A stretch of DNA of 64,000 nt from Comamonadaceae bacterium (GCA_027486555.1 JAIXOX010000006.1:1-64000), one strand, 5' to 3'; shown: positions 25,594 through 34,825, counted from the first letter of the stretch. The notes: a model not told the origin generated them from the letters alone. Numbers and translations: made by a program.

Positions 25594-26288
25594 TCGCAGG
25601 CTGTTGCAGATAAGGAGGCCGCATGGCCACAACTAAAAAAGCCGCAGCGCCCACGAAACCGGCCGCTGAGCTTCGGGTTTACCTGACGCTCACCGACCTG
25701 CAGCCCCAGTTCTCCTCGTGGATGAGTTCGCCCCTGGGCGCACGCGGCTACGTGGCGATGCAAGGCACCAACGCGCTGCTGGTGGAGATCGCCCCCGGGC
25801 TGTCCATCCAGCGCGTGATTGACTTGGCCCTGAAAGCCGAGCCCACGCTGGAGCCGGGCATCCTGGCCGTCGAGCGGCAGTTTGGCGTGTTGGAGTTGCA
25901 CAGCAACGACAGCGCCGCCCTGCAGCGCGCAGGCCAGGTCATCCTGGACTGGATGGGGGCCAAGGCCCAAGACCAGCTGCGCCCGCATCTGCTGTACAGC
26001 GACATTCTGGAAGACGTGACCGATCAGCACGCAGTGCTGATGAACCGGACACGCCAAGCCAGCATGGTGTTGCCCGGACAGAACATGCTGCTGATGGAAG
26101 TGGCCCCGGCCCTGTTTGGTGCCCACATGGCCAACGAAGCCGAAAAAGTGGCACCCGACTTGACCTTGGTCGAGTGCAGCATGATCGGTGCCAGCGGCCG
26201 CATGTACCTGACCGGCAGCATGGCCTCGCTCGAAAAAGCCAAGGCGCATGTGGAGCAACTGCTCTCGGAGATTCCGGGCAGAGGCTGA
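25324..26288 (+). repeat. 965-bp duplicated block, copy 1 (BMC-H plus BMC-T)
   Basis: Collinear and gap-free with 30132-31096 (offset 4808). Comparing the two by hand I count about 54 mismatches (about 94% identity). Most are silent; the two proteins differ at about 11 residues in total. Identity stops sharply just after the first ATG on the left and at the BMC-T stop on the right. Confidence 0.92.
25623..26288 (+). CDS. Microcompartment shell protein, tandem-domain BMC-T (copy 1)
   Basis: A 221-residue protein with two BMC domains. A short Lys/Ala-rich leader (MATTKKAAAPTKPAA) is followed by LRVYLTLTDLQPQFSSWM, then the first domain ending in AVERQFGVLELHSND and the second with HMANEAEKAAPDL-like sequence (HMANEAEKVAPDLTLVE) and SGRMYLTGSM. 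Trimers of such proteins can have gated pores. AAGGAGG sits upstream of the ATG. It is the last gene of the main operon and part of the 965-bp duplicated block. Confidence 0.9.
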   Translation: MATTKKAAAPTKPAAELRVYLTLTDLQPQFSSWMSSPLGARGYVAMQGTNALLVEIAPGLSIQRVIDLALKAEPTLEPGILAVERQFGVLELHSNDSAALQRAGQVILDWMGAKAQDQLRPHLLYSDILEDVTDQHAVLMNRTRQASMVLPGQNMLLMEVAPALFGAHMANEAEKVAPDLTLVECSMIGASGRMYLTGSMASLEKAKAHVEQLLSEIPGRG

Positions 26289-26351
26289 CCAAACGCGACG
26301 TTTGATCCGGTTTTTGAACTCTTGTACAAAGGGCTGATAGGGCCTGTTGGT

Positions 26352-26386
26352 GTAGGAGCAGCACCCTGTGCGCGATTTTGCGCCAA
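26352..26386. repeat. Dispersed intergenic repeat, copy 3 (partial)
   Basis: GTAGGAGCAGCACCCTGTGC followed by GCGATTTTGCG resembles the opening of the element at the right end of the window. It lies between BMC-T and the AraC gene. Confidence 0.45.
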
Positions 26387-26487
26387 CCTCATACCACTTC
26401 ATGCAAGGGGCTCGGCTCACACACCTGGACCCGTGCAAAGCCTTTCACTCAAGACTTCAAAGGCCGCATCCATCATGGGGCACTCTT

Positions 26488-27372
26488 TCAGGCCGTGAAT
26501 GATTGGCTGGCCCGGAACTGTCCAGGCGTCATTCCGACCTCGCGTTTGAAGAATTTCACAAAATTGGTGGGGTCATCAAAACTCAAATCGATGGCAATGG
26601 CCTGAACAGCCAAAGTCGTGTGTGCCAGCAAACGCTTGGCTTCTAGAGCAATGCGTTGATTGATGCAGCTTTTGGTGGACAGTCCCGTCGCTTCCAAGCA
26701 AGCACGGTTCAGGCTTTTGACACTCAGCCCCAAAGTGGCACTGAAATGCTGCACCTGGTGGTGGTTTGCGAAGTCTTTTTCCAACTGCTTTTTGAATCGT
26801 TCGTGATGTGCCAAGGCCCGCGAAGGCGATTGACCTGGATGAAGCCCTGACGCTTGAACCAGGCACAGACGCATCAGCAGATAACTCAATTGCAGCTGAA
26901 GAAGGCTCTGCCGGGTCGGTATATCGACGACTTCTGCGCTGTCACGCTGCATGTTGCTCAGGCCGACTACAACATATTGCAGTACAGACGAGGCCAGTGA
27001 GCAATGGTCTGGCAAGGTGTCGATTTGATAAGCCAACGCTTGCCCATTTCCAATGAAATGTAATCGCTCTGGGCGAAAAACAACCATCCAACCCTGCCAT
27101 GTTTGTGCGAAGTCATGCCGAAACACTTGACCTGGTTTGATCAACAGGTAGTCGTTTGCCTGGGCTGATACGGGATGGAAATCAATCCATGGCTTGGTTT
27201 GGCCGGATGTGATCACTACCAAGCGAAAAAAGTCGGCCCGCGTGATGCGCGACAAGGCGGTCAGTGACGCGCGTTGGCGAAGTTGCGCAATCGAGAGGAC
27301 TTCAATGCCTATTCGGTCATCCTCAGGGTGTCTGAACGAAAGCGGAGCAATGGGCGGGGGTTGATGGGGCAT
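26488..27372 (-). CDS. AraC-family transcriptional regulator
   Basis: A 294-residue regulator. An N-terminal cupin-like sensing part (about residues 1-170) is followed by a C-terminal pair of helix-turn-helix motifs, the second around AIAIDLSFDDPTNFVKFFKR, then EVGMTPGQFR. The gene is divergent from the secreted SnoaL-like protein at 27484, which is its most likely target, and it separates the two microcompartment gene groups. The effector is unknown. Confidence 0.9.
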   Translation of the reverse strand: MPHQPPPIAPLSFRHPEDDRIGIEVLSIAQLRQRASLTALSRITRADFFRLVVITSGQTKPWIDFHPVSAQANDYLLIKPGQVFRHDFAQTWQGWMVVFRPERLHFIGNGQALAYQIDTLPDHCSLASSVLQYVVVGLSNMQRDSAEVVDIPTRQSLLQLQLSYLLMRLCLVQASGLHPGQSPSRALAHHERFKKQLEKDFANHHQVQHFSATLGLSVKSLNRACLEATGLSTKSCINQRIALEAKRLLAHTTLAVQAIAIDLSFDDPTNFVKFFKREVGMTPGQFRASQSFTA

Positions 27373-27483
27373 GAATGTCTGTTTTTTACCATTTTATGGA
27401 CGATCCTGATCTTTCGCAAAGGCGTCATTGGCAAGACACTGTCTCCACGTCTGAACAGTGGACGGATTAACAAAGGAAAGCCC

Positions 27484-27990
27484 ATGAACACTTCACAACT
27501 CACCACCAAAACACTCAGCGCAGCTGCCTTGGCTGTGGCCATGGTTAGCACCCCAGCGCTGGCACAAACTGCATTGACATCCGACGCCGCCCGTCAACTG
27601 GTGGAGCCTTTTTACAGCATGCTCACCCAGCCAGGGACAAAGGACGTGCGCGCCATCGCTGAGAAATTCTTGGCGCCCGAATGGAAGTCCTACTCCGATG
27701 ACACGAACTTCAAGGGGCGCGAAGCCTTTATCAACCAAGTCATGGGCTTTGGCAAACTGATTCCTGACTTGAAATGGGAAATCCGTGAAGTCATCGTCGC
27801 TGGCGACCGCGTCGTGGTGCGCTCGAATTATTCTGGAACACCCCAGGGGCCCATGTTTGGCATGCCGACCAATGGCAAAAGCTTTCAAGCCATGGCCATT
27901 GACATCCACACCCTTCAAAATGGCAAGAGTGTCACGGTCTACCACATCGAAGATTGGGCCAGCGCACTGCGACAACTGTCGGTCAAATAG
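27484..27990 (+). CDS. Exported SnoaL-like (ester cyclase type) protein
   Basis: A 168-residue protein with a Sec signal peptide (LSAAALAVAMVSTPALAQ). The mature part is a SnoaL-like alpha-beta cone: YSMLTQPG...KFLAPEWKSY, FINQVMGFGKLIPDLKWEI and MAIDIHTLQNGKSV. Relatives act as polyketide cyclases or have no known enzyme role. AGGAAAG precedes the ATG at 27484; codons upstream to 27274 belong to the intergenic region and the reverse strand of the AraC gene. Regulation by the divergent AraC protein is likely. Confidence 0.85.
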   Translation: MNTSQLTTKTLSAAALAVAMVSTPALAQTALTSDAARQLVEPFYSMLTQPGTKDVRAIAEKFLAPEWKSYSDDTNFKGREAFINQVMGFGKLIPDLKWEIREVIVAGDRVVVRSNYSGTPQGPMFGMPTNGKSFQAMAIDIHTLQNGKSVTVYHIEDWASALRQLSVK

Positions 27991-28053
27991 GATGGCGTCA
28001 AGGGCTTGAGCCGCTTGTCGCTGAGGTGAATGTTTTCAAGGCGTGCATTTTCT

Positions 28054-28197
28054 ATGCACGACTGGCAAGAGCATCACCCCCAACCCGAGGATCAGATCGA
28101 CTGCACCGTGCGCGGTGCAGTCCTTCAGATTTGCATCAACCGCCCCGCCAAACGCAATGGCTTCACGCCCAAGGCGATTACCCTAGCCCGGGCTTAG
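28054..28197 (+). pseudogene. Enoyl-CoA hydratase/isomerase, N-terminal remnant
   Basis: A 47-codon stretch whose second half (VLQICINRPAKRNGFTPKAI) matches the conserved N-terminal start of crotonases. It then runs into LARA and a TAG stop; the catalytic parts are absent. The remnant marks a deletion or rearrangement between the two microcompartment gene blocks. It might be translated as a short peptide but cannot be an active enzyme. Confidence 0.7.
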
Positions 28198-28254
28198 GCT
28201 GCGGTGCTCCATCAGATTTCAACCGTTTTCACCCCCCATCCTGATCACTCCACC

Positions 28255-28806
28255 ATGACCACACCCAACTCTTCTACCCCAGTTCAACGCTACCACCCCG
28301 CGCTGATGGCCCTGCATTGGCTTATGGCCCTGATGATCATTGCCCTTCTACTGGGTGGCAGCCTGGTGACGGCGCCCACGCCCAACACCGACCCGGAAAA
28401 GATCGGCCATATCAAAGGACACATGATCGTCGCCCTGAGTGTGGGTGTGCTGCTGATTGTGCGTCTGCTGGTGCGCCTGCGCACCAGCCACCCCGCTCCC
28501 GCGCGCTCCGGCATGGCCTGGGCCGACCGGTTGGCACCGTGGACCCACTGGGCCTTTTATGTTCTGGTGTTCACCATGCTGGTCAGTGGCATGACCATGG
28601 CAGCGATGACCGGTCTACCCGACATCGTTTTCAATGGCAAAGGCAGCCTGCCATCTGACTTCTGGCATTTGCCGCCACGTGTTGTGCATGGCATTGTTGC
28701 CAAAGCGCTGTTCGCTTTGATTGCCCTGCACATTGGCGCCGCGGTTTACCACCAGGTGATTCGCAAGGATGGTTTGCTGTCACGCATGTGGTTTGGCAAA
28801 CGATAA
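28255..28806 (+). CDS. Cytochrome b561-family membrane protein
   Basis: A 183-residue di-haem membrane protein that probably moves electrons between quinone and a periplasmic partner. Four hydrophobic helices carry the usual His ligands: ALHWLMALMII (helix 1), KGHMIVALSVGVLLIVRLLV (helix 2), HWAFYVLVFTMLVSG (helix 3) and HGIVAKALFALIALHIGAAVYH (in parts, helix 4). The ATG at 28255 is directly in front of the soluble N-terminus. It lies 16 bases upstream of the LigB-type dioxygenase, so the two may be co-transcribed. Confidence 0.9.
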   Translation: MTTPNSSTPVQRYHPALMALHWLMALMIIALLLGGSLVTAPTPNTDPEKIGHIKGHMIVALSVGVLLIVRLLVRLRTSHPAPARSGMAWADRLAPWTHWAFYVLVFTMLVSGMTMAAMTGLPDIVFNGKGSLPSDFWHLPPRVVHGIVAKALFALIALHIGAAVYHQVIRKDGLLSRMWFGKR

Positions 28807-28822
28807 CGCCACGGTGATCACC

Positions 28823-29617
28823 ATGACTACCCCACGTCAGCCTTCCATTTACATCCCCCATGGGGGCGGTCCGGCGTTCTTCATGCAGGGACCCATGCAG
28901 CGCATGTTTGCGCCCATGCAGGAGTTTCTCGCCACGGTGCACCAGACGCTGCCAGCCACGCCCACCGCCATTTTGCTGGTAACTGCCCATTGGGAGTCGC
29001 TGGTGGTGCGCTTAACGGGCAACCCCAAGCCCGAGCTGGTGTACGACTACTACGGTTTCCCTCCGGAGATGTACAACCTGCGCTATGACGCCCCCGGTGC
29101 ACCGGGCCTGGCCGCGCAAAGTGCTGCGCTGCTGAAAGCCGCAGACATCCAGGCGCAGGTTGACCCGGACTATGGCTGGGACCATGGTGTATTCATTCCA
29201 CTGAAGGTAATGTTTGCGCAAGCCAACATCCCGGTGGTCGCCATGTCGCTGCAAGCCGGGCTCGACCCCCTCGCCCACATCGCCATGGGCCAGGCCTTGC
29301 GATCCCTACGCGATGAGGGTGTACTCATCGTTGGTAGCGGCATGAGCTACCACAACCTCGGCGGCTCGCCCCATGCAGCCGCCGAGTCGCACGCATTCGA
29401 CGCATGGCTGGACACCGCCTTGCAGGGAGACAGCGCCCACCGCAAAACCCAACTCACCCAATGGGCAACAGCACCCACCGCCCGGCAGTCTCATCCCCGG
29501 GAGGAGCATCTGCTGCCACTTATGGTGGCCAGTGGTGCGGGCAGTGATGCACCGGCGCAGAAAATCTGGAAGGGCGCTGTCGGCCAGACCTCCGTGTCGG
29601 CCTGGGCGTTCGATTGA
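28823..29617 (+). CDS. Class III extradiol dioxygenase (YgiD/DODA, LigB family)
   Basis: A 264-residue non-haem iron enzyme of the 4,5-DOPA dioxygenase type. Metal and active-site histidines are seen in SIYIPHGGGPAFF, LLVTAHWES, YGWDHGVFIPLKV and SHPREEHLLPLMVA. The family cleaves catechols next to the hydroxyl groups; the natural substrate of bacterial YgiD-like enzymes is often unclear. The ATG at 28823 follows the b561 stop by 16 bases. The transposase remnant begins just past its stop codon. Confidence 0.9.
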   Translation: MTTPRQPSIYIPHGGGPAFFMQGPMQRMFAPMQEFLATVHQTLPATPTAILLVTAHWESLVVRLTGNPKPELVYDYYGFPPEMYNLRYDAPGAPGLAAQSAALLKAADIQAQVDPDYGWDHGVFIPLKVMFAQANIPVVAMSLQAGLDPLAHIAMGQALRSLRDEGVLIVGSGMSYHNLGGSPHAAAESHAFDAWLDTALQGDSAHRKTQLTQWATAPTARQSHPREEHLLPLMVASGAGSDAPAQKIWKGAVGQTSVSAWAFD

Positions 29618-29623
29618 GCGACC

Positions 29624-30132
29624 GCGATCTCAGTTTGTTGGCTCGTCTCGCCCTGCTCGGTCGTGCGCTGCTATGCACACGCTGGTGTCTACCGAGAAGC
29701 CACTGTGGCGGTAGCCCAGCATTTCCTTGGCCTCGAAACTCTCCCGCAGACCCCGCCCGACAAAACGCAAGTTTCAGTGGAGACTAACTAACTAACTTGC
29801 TTGCAAGTTATGTCGGAACTAAAGGCGCGCAGGATGCGTCGGCGCAAGGTGGCCTGCACTTTGAACACGGTATCCCCATCAATGCCACTGGCCGTGTGGA
29901 AGACGACACCCGGCGCTGCGACTTGGACATCGGCATCCCCTGCCACTTCTTCAAACACCCCATCGACCACGCAAACGAGGAAGTGCACATGCTTGTTCAG
30001 GCTGGAGCCGAACCGATGAATGAAGGCGACTGCGCCGATGTGCAGCGCTGCCTTGTCTGCATTGGCCGCACCGGAGCTGTTGGATTGCAGGCCTTGCGCA
30101 ATGACCCGCAAGAAGATGCGCAGCACCATGGT
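29624..30132 (-). pseudogene. IS91-type (Transposase_32) transposase remnant
   Basis: Read on the minus strand from 30132, the sequence encodes HIGAVAFIHRFGSSLNKHVH and FLVCVVDGVFEEV, typical of IS91/ISCR-type rolling-circle transposases. After a break near 29820 it continues as VGRGLRESFEAKEMLGYRHS and GFSVDTSVCIAAHDRAG from the C-terminal part. The N-terminal region is missing because the copy is cut off exactly where the duplicated BMC-H block begins. An insertion of about 55 bases also disrupts it. It is a dead element, but it may have been involved in copying the shell genes. Confidence 0.8.
29766..29820. repeat. Small insertion inside the transposase remnant
   Basis: About 55 bases split the transposase frame between LRRRILRAF and VGRGL. 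The insert holds a perfect hairpin AACTTGC-TT-GCAAGTT (29794-29809) and a CTAACTAACTAA run, and AAA borders it on both sides, perhaps a short target duplication. Confidence 0.5.
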
Positions 30133-30146
30133 CACAAGCCATCGGA

Positions 30147-30401
30147 ATGATCGAAACCAAAGGTTATGTTGCTGCTTTCGCTGCCGCTGACGCCATGGTC
30201 AAAGCCGCCAACGTCAACATCGTTGGCAAAAAAGAAGTCGGTGGCGGTCTCGTTGCCATCATCGTTTCGGGCGACGTGGGTGCCGTCAAGGCCGCCACCG
30301 AAGCCGGTGCTGAAGCCGCAGGCGCGATCGGTGAAGTGGTGTCTTGCCACGTCATCCCACGTCCACACGCTGACGTGTCCAAAGCTTTTGACGGCAACTG
30401 A
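30147..30401 (+). CDS. Microcompartment shell protein BMC-H (copy 2, six residues shorter)
   Basis: Eighty-four residues from the internal ATG ([11 protein letters not shown]) to the stop, ending GN instead of GK. Codons 2-6 of the original gene are still present upstream but have no start codon in frame, because the block was joined to foreign sequence one base out of frame. No ribosome binding site was seen before the ATG at 30147. The loss of the first strand residues (SQAIG) may weaken hexamer packing, yet the rest is nearly unchanged, so expression and function are open questions. Confidence 0.75.
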   Translation: MIETKGYVAAFAAADAMVKAANVNIVGKKEVGGGLVAIIVSGDVGAVKAATEAGAEAAGAIGEVVSCHVIPRPHADVSKAFDGN

Positions 30402-30430
30402 TCGCAGGCTGTTGCAGACAAGGAGGCCGC

Positions 30431-31096
30431 ATGGCCACTACTAAAAAAACAGCAGCGCCTGCCAAGCCGGCCGCTGAGCTTCGGGTTTACCTGACACTCA
30501 CCGACCTGCAGCCCCAGTTCTCTTCGTGGATGAGTTCGCCCCTGGGCGCTCGCGGCTACGTGGCGATGCAAGGCACCCATGCGCTGCTGGTGGAGATCGC
30601 CCCCGGGCTGTCCATCCAGCGCGTGATTGACTTGGCCCTGAAGGCTGAACCCACGCTGGAGCCGGGCATCTTGGCCGTCGAGCGGCAATTTGGCGTGCTG
30701 GAGTTGCACAGCAACGATGGCGCGGCGCTACACCGTGCAGGCCAGGTCATTTTGGACTGGATGGGCGCGAAGGCCGAAGACCAGTTGCGCCCGCATCTGC
30801 TGTACAGCGACATTCTGGAAAACGTGACCGATCAGCACGCCGTGTTGATGAACCGCACACGCCAAGCCAGCATGGTGCTGCCCGGCGACCACATGCTGCT
30901 GATGGAAGTGGCCCCGGCCCTGTTTGGTGCCCACATGGCCAACGAAGCCGAAAAAGTGGCACCCGACCTGACCCTGGTCGAGTGCAGCATGATCGGTGCC
31001 AGCGGCCGCATGTACCTGACCGGCAGCATGGCCTCGCTTGAAAAAGCCAAGGCGCATGTGGAGCAACTGCTCGCGGAGATTCCGGGCAGGGGCTGA
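30431..31096 (+). CDS. Microcompartment shell protein, tandem-domain BMC-T (copy 2)
   Basis: A 221-residue paralogue of the BMC-T at 25623, with the same AAGGAGG binding site, leader and two BMC domains. About ten residues differ, several near the second-domain pore region (GQNM against GDHM) and in the leader. Most base changes are silent, which suggests the copy has been kept under selection. It could mix into the same shell with altered pore properties. Confidence 0.88.
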   Translation: MATTKKTAAPAKPAAELRVYLTLTDLQPQFSSWMSSPLGARGYVAMQGTHALLVEIAPGLSIQRVIDLALKAEPTLEPGILAVERQFGVLELHSNDGAALHRAGQVILDWMGAKAEDQLRPHLLYSDILENVTDQHAVLMNRTRQASMVLPGDHMLLMEVAPALFGAHMANEAEKVAPDLTLVECSMIGASGRMYLTGSMASLEKAKAHVEQLLAEIPGRG

Positions 31097-31217
31097 TGGC
31101 CCTCAGCTGTCCGAACACTTGCCCTCTGCAGGAGCAAGGACCACGGCATTTGCAAGTCACGCAGACCACTGCCCATTGACCCGAGGTGGCTCCACCAAAG
31201 GGCTTCCTTGGTGCTGC

Positions 31218-31257
31218 AAAAAAAGCCGCCTGCCCTTGTGGGGCAGGCGGCTTTTTT
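31218..31257. terminator. Strong bidirectional intrinsic terminator
   Basis: A-run, GCCGCCTGCCC, loop TTGTG, GGGCAGGCGGC and a T-run. The arms are perfectly complementary, with A and T tracts on either side, so it works for both the second BMC pair (plus) and the small gene at 31274 (minus). Confidence 0.9.
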
Positions 31258-31273
31258 ACCGGTTAAAAACCGA

Positions 31274-31522
31274 TCACTTGGCCGCGGGCATGGCCTTTTT
31301 GGCCGCTTCTGCGTGGGTTTGAGCATGGGTCATGTGCTCTTGGGCCACTTTGACGTGGGTTTGTGCGCCGGTGTGGTCGTTTGCCACGATGAGTTTGGCC
31401 ACTTCTTTGTGTGATTTGGCGGCCAATTCGTGGTGTTCTGCGGCTTTGCTGTGGTGTTGCTCTGGCTTGAGCATGGCAGGGGCTGGTGTGCTGGTGGCGG
31501 GTGTTTTGGTGTCGAATGACAT
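31274..31522 (-). CDS. Small Ala/His/Lys-rich helical protein, unknown function
   Basis: An 82-residue soluble protein. Residues 1-20 are Thr/Pro/Ala-rich (TPATSTPAPAMLKPEQ); the rest is a run of amphipathic helix with regular His residues (HHSKAAEHHELAAKSHKEVA, HMTHAQTHAEAAKKAM). There is no signal peptide or membrane helix. GAAAGAAC lies in front of the ATG at 31522. Such short helical proteins are common in Burkholderiales but have no assigned role. The terminator at 31218 ends the transcript. Confidence 0.7.
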   Translation of the reverse strand: MSFDTKTPATSTPAPAMLKPEQHHSKAAEHHELAAKSHKEVAKLIVANDHTGAQTHVKVAQEHMTHAQTHAEAAKKAMPAAK

Positions 31523-31716
31523 GTGAAGTTCTTTCAAAAATAGGGAGAAGAAACCAAGGTGTGAACCAAGTGCACCTGGTTCACCCTGCCATCTTTGGGC
31601 ATTCAGGTTTGGGGGTCTGTCTGTTGGCACACCTTGGTCAGTGCTACTTGAGTCTGCGCTCCAGTCACGATTACAAAACCAGAACAACTCGGTACTGAAG
31701 GGATGTTGTGTAATAA

Positions 31717-32811
<1,095 letters not shown>

Positions 32812-32914
32812 GCTGAGCTTGCCTTAGGACGAGGGGCACCGGGAAAACGTGGTCTTGACAGGCCACGCGGGTCCACCCAAAGTGGGCGGCTGTTCTTTAA
32901 AAACGGGCCTGCCC

Positions 32915-34825
32915 ATGAACACCTCCCAGCACGCGCACATCGCCACCGTGGTCAGCGTGGCCACGCAGGGCGCGGCTTTGGCCACAACGGGCCACGAGCA
33001 GCTGATCCGTGACTCCTGGTTTCGCTGCGTGCATGAGCACCAGCTCGACCCCACGCGCATGCAAGAAGCCATCATCTTGCCGCACACGCGTTTGCGCGAG
33101 CACCAGGACCAGATGGAGGCGTTTTTGCACATCGCGCGGCATGGTCTGGAGTCGCTCTATGCCAAAGTCGCTGGGCTCGGTTATGTGGTGTTGCTCACCG
33201 ATGCCAAGGGGGTGACGGTGGATTTTCTGGGCGATCTGGTGTTCGAGCCCAGTTTGCGCAAGGCGGGTTTGTATCTGGGGGCCGACTGGAGCGAGCAACA
33301 TGCAGGCACTTGTGGTGTAGGCACTTGCATCAGCACCGGCCAGGCGCTCACGGTGCATTTGGACGACCATTTCGATGCCACGCACATTCCCTTGACCTGC
33401 ACCTCGGCACCGGTTTATGACAGCCGAGGCCAGCTCAGCGCCGTGCTGGACATCTCGCAACTGAGCTCGGCTCAGCCCAAGACGAGCCAGCATTTGGCGC
33501 TGCAGCTGGTGCAGATGTACGCACACGACATTGAAAACGCCGCCTTTTTGTACCGGCACCGGCGCGATTGGATTTTGCGTTTGTCCAGTGCGCCGCAATT
33601 TCTGGATGTGCAACCGGATTACCTGCTCGCGCTGGACAGCAACGGGCGGGTGGTGGGTCACAACCGCCGCGCCCAACTGGGACTGCAGACCGATCCCGCA
33701 CAGCCCCTACTGGGCACACGCTTTGAACGGCTGTTCGACCTGCCATTTGCCGACCTCGGCCGTTATGTTCAAACTCGGCCTTCAGACCAACGCGCGGTCC
33801 TGCATGCGGGCGGGCGGCAATTGTTGTTTTTGTCGGCCACCCCCCCGCCCAAATTGCCCACCAGCCAGCGCCAAAGCGATGTGGCGGTGCCGCCTGCGCT
33901 GGCGGCTCTGTCGGCGGGCGACCCACCTTTGGAGCGGCAGATCGAGCGTGTGGCGCGGCTGGTCAATTCGCCCATCAGTTTGTTGATCACGGGTGAAACC
34001 GGCTCGGGCAAGGAATACTTTGCCAAGGCGGTGCACGCCAGCAGCGAGCGCAGGCAGCAGCCCTTTGTGGCGGTCAATTGCGCGGCCATTCCTGAAGCCC
34101 TGATCGAGAGCGAGCTGTTCGGGCATTTGCCCGGCAGCTTTTCGGGGGCGTCTCCGAAAGGCAAGCGTGGCCTGATTCCCGAAGCCGATGGGGGCACCTT
34201 GTTTCTGGACGAAATCGGCGACATGCCATTGGCCTTGCAAGCCCGGCTGCTGCGTGTGTTGTCCGAGCGAGAGGTCTTGCCGGTAGGCGCCACCCGGGCC
34301 GTACCAGTCAATGTGCGGGTGATCGCGGCCACCCACGCGCCGCTGGAGACCTGGGTGCGCGCCGGGCGTTTTCGGGACGACCTGTATTACCGCTTGAACG
34401 GGGCGCACATCATGCTGCCGCCCTTGCGTGAGCGATCCGATCTGAGCGCCATGATCGACCGTCTGCTGCCAGGGCGCACGCTGGCCCCCGAAGCGAGGCA
34501 GCGACTCTTGCAGCACCGCTGGCCCGGCAATTTGCGGGAGCTGCGCAATGTGCTCGATTACGCCTGCAGCATGTGCCAGCAGGGCCCCATAGGTTTGGAC
34601 GATTTGCCCGAACTGCTGGGCAGCCACGAGGCCCCATGCACGGACCCCGAACACAACACCCAAGACAGCGTGCCACACCGCAGCGATGACGATTTGTTGC
34701 AAGCGCTTCGCTTGTCGCAATGGAATGTGAGTGCCGTCGCCCGCAGCCTGAACGTCTCGCGCATGACGCTGTACCGGCGCATGAAACGGGCGGGCATTGT
34801 GGCCCCGCACCGACAGGCGGTGTGA
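32915..34825 (+). CDS. Sigma-54-dependent activator (AcoR-like, GAF plus AAA+)
   Basis: A 636-residue enhancer-binding protein. An N-terminal GAF-type sensory part (about residues 60-200), an AAA+ domain with Walker A ITGETGSGKEYFAKAVH and Walker B DGGTLFLDEIGDMP, and a C-terminal Fis-type helix-turn-helix (WNVSAVARSLNVSRMTLYRR) are seen. The sigma-54 contact loop reads GSFSGA instead of GAFTGA. The ATG at 32915 is chosen because the family N-terminus starts there. A cluster of TGTGACA/TGTCACA dyads and a -24/-12 promoter lie just downstream, so it probably activates the monooxygenase gene at 35018. Confidence 0.92.
   Translation: MNTSQHAHIATVVSVATQGAALATTGHEQLIRDSWFRCVHEHQLDPTRMQEAIILPHTRLREHQDQMEAFLHIARHGLESLYAKVAGLGYVVLLTDAKGVTVDFLGDLVFEPSLRKAGLYLGADWSEQHAGTCGVGTCISTGQALTVHLDDHFDATHIPLTCTSAPVYDSRGQLSAVLDISQLSSAQPKTSQHLALQLVQMYAHDIENAAFLYRHRRDWILRLSSAPQFLDVQPDYLLALDSNGRVVGHNRRAQLGLQTDPAQPLLGTRFERLFDLPFADLGRYVQTRPSDQRAVLHAGGRQLLFLSATPPPKLPTSQRQSDVAVPPALAALSAGDPPLERQIERVARLVNSPISLLITGETGSGKEYFAKAVHASSERRQQPFVAVNCAAIPEALIESELFGHLPGSFSGASPKGKRGLIPEADGGTLFLDEIGDMPLALQARLLRVLSEREVLPVGATRAVPVNVRVIAATHAPLETWVRAGRFRDDLYYRLNGAHIMLPPLRERSDLSAMIDRLLPGRTLAPEARQRLLQHRWPGNLRELRNVLDYACSMCQQGPIGLDDLPELLGSHEAPCTDPEHNTQDSVPHRSDDDLLQALRLSQWNVSAVARSLNVSRMTLYRRMKRAGIVAPHRQAV

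Larger units (their letters stand above)
30132..31096 (+). repeat. 965-bp duplicated block, copy 2 (BMC-H plus BMC-T)
   Basis: Second copy of 25324-26288, with no insertions or deletions relative to it. The left edge fuses BMC-H codon 2 onward to the transposase remnant, destroying the original start codon frame (ATGG-TCACAAG). The right edge is the BMC-T stop. Confidence 0.92.

Noticed and set aside
29797-30150. 117-codon plus-strand frame before the second BMC-H
   Set aside because: The opposite strand encodes a clear transposase fragment; the plus frame is its shadow.
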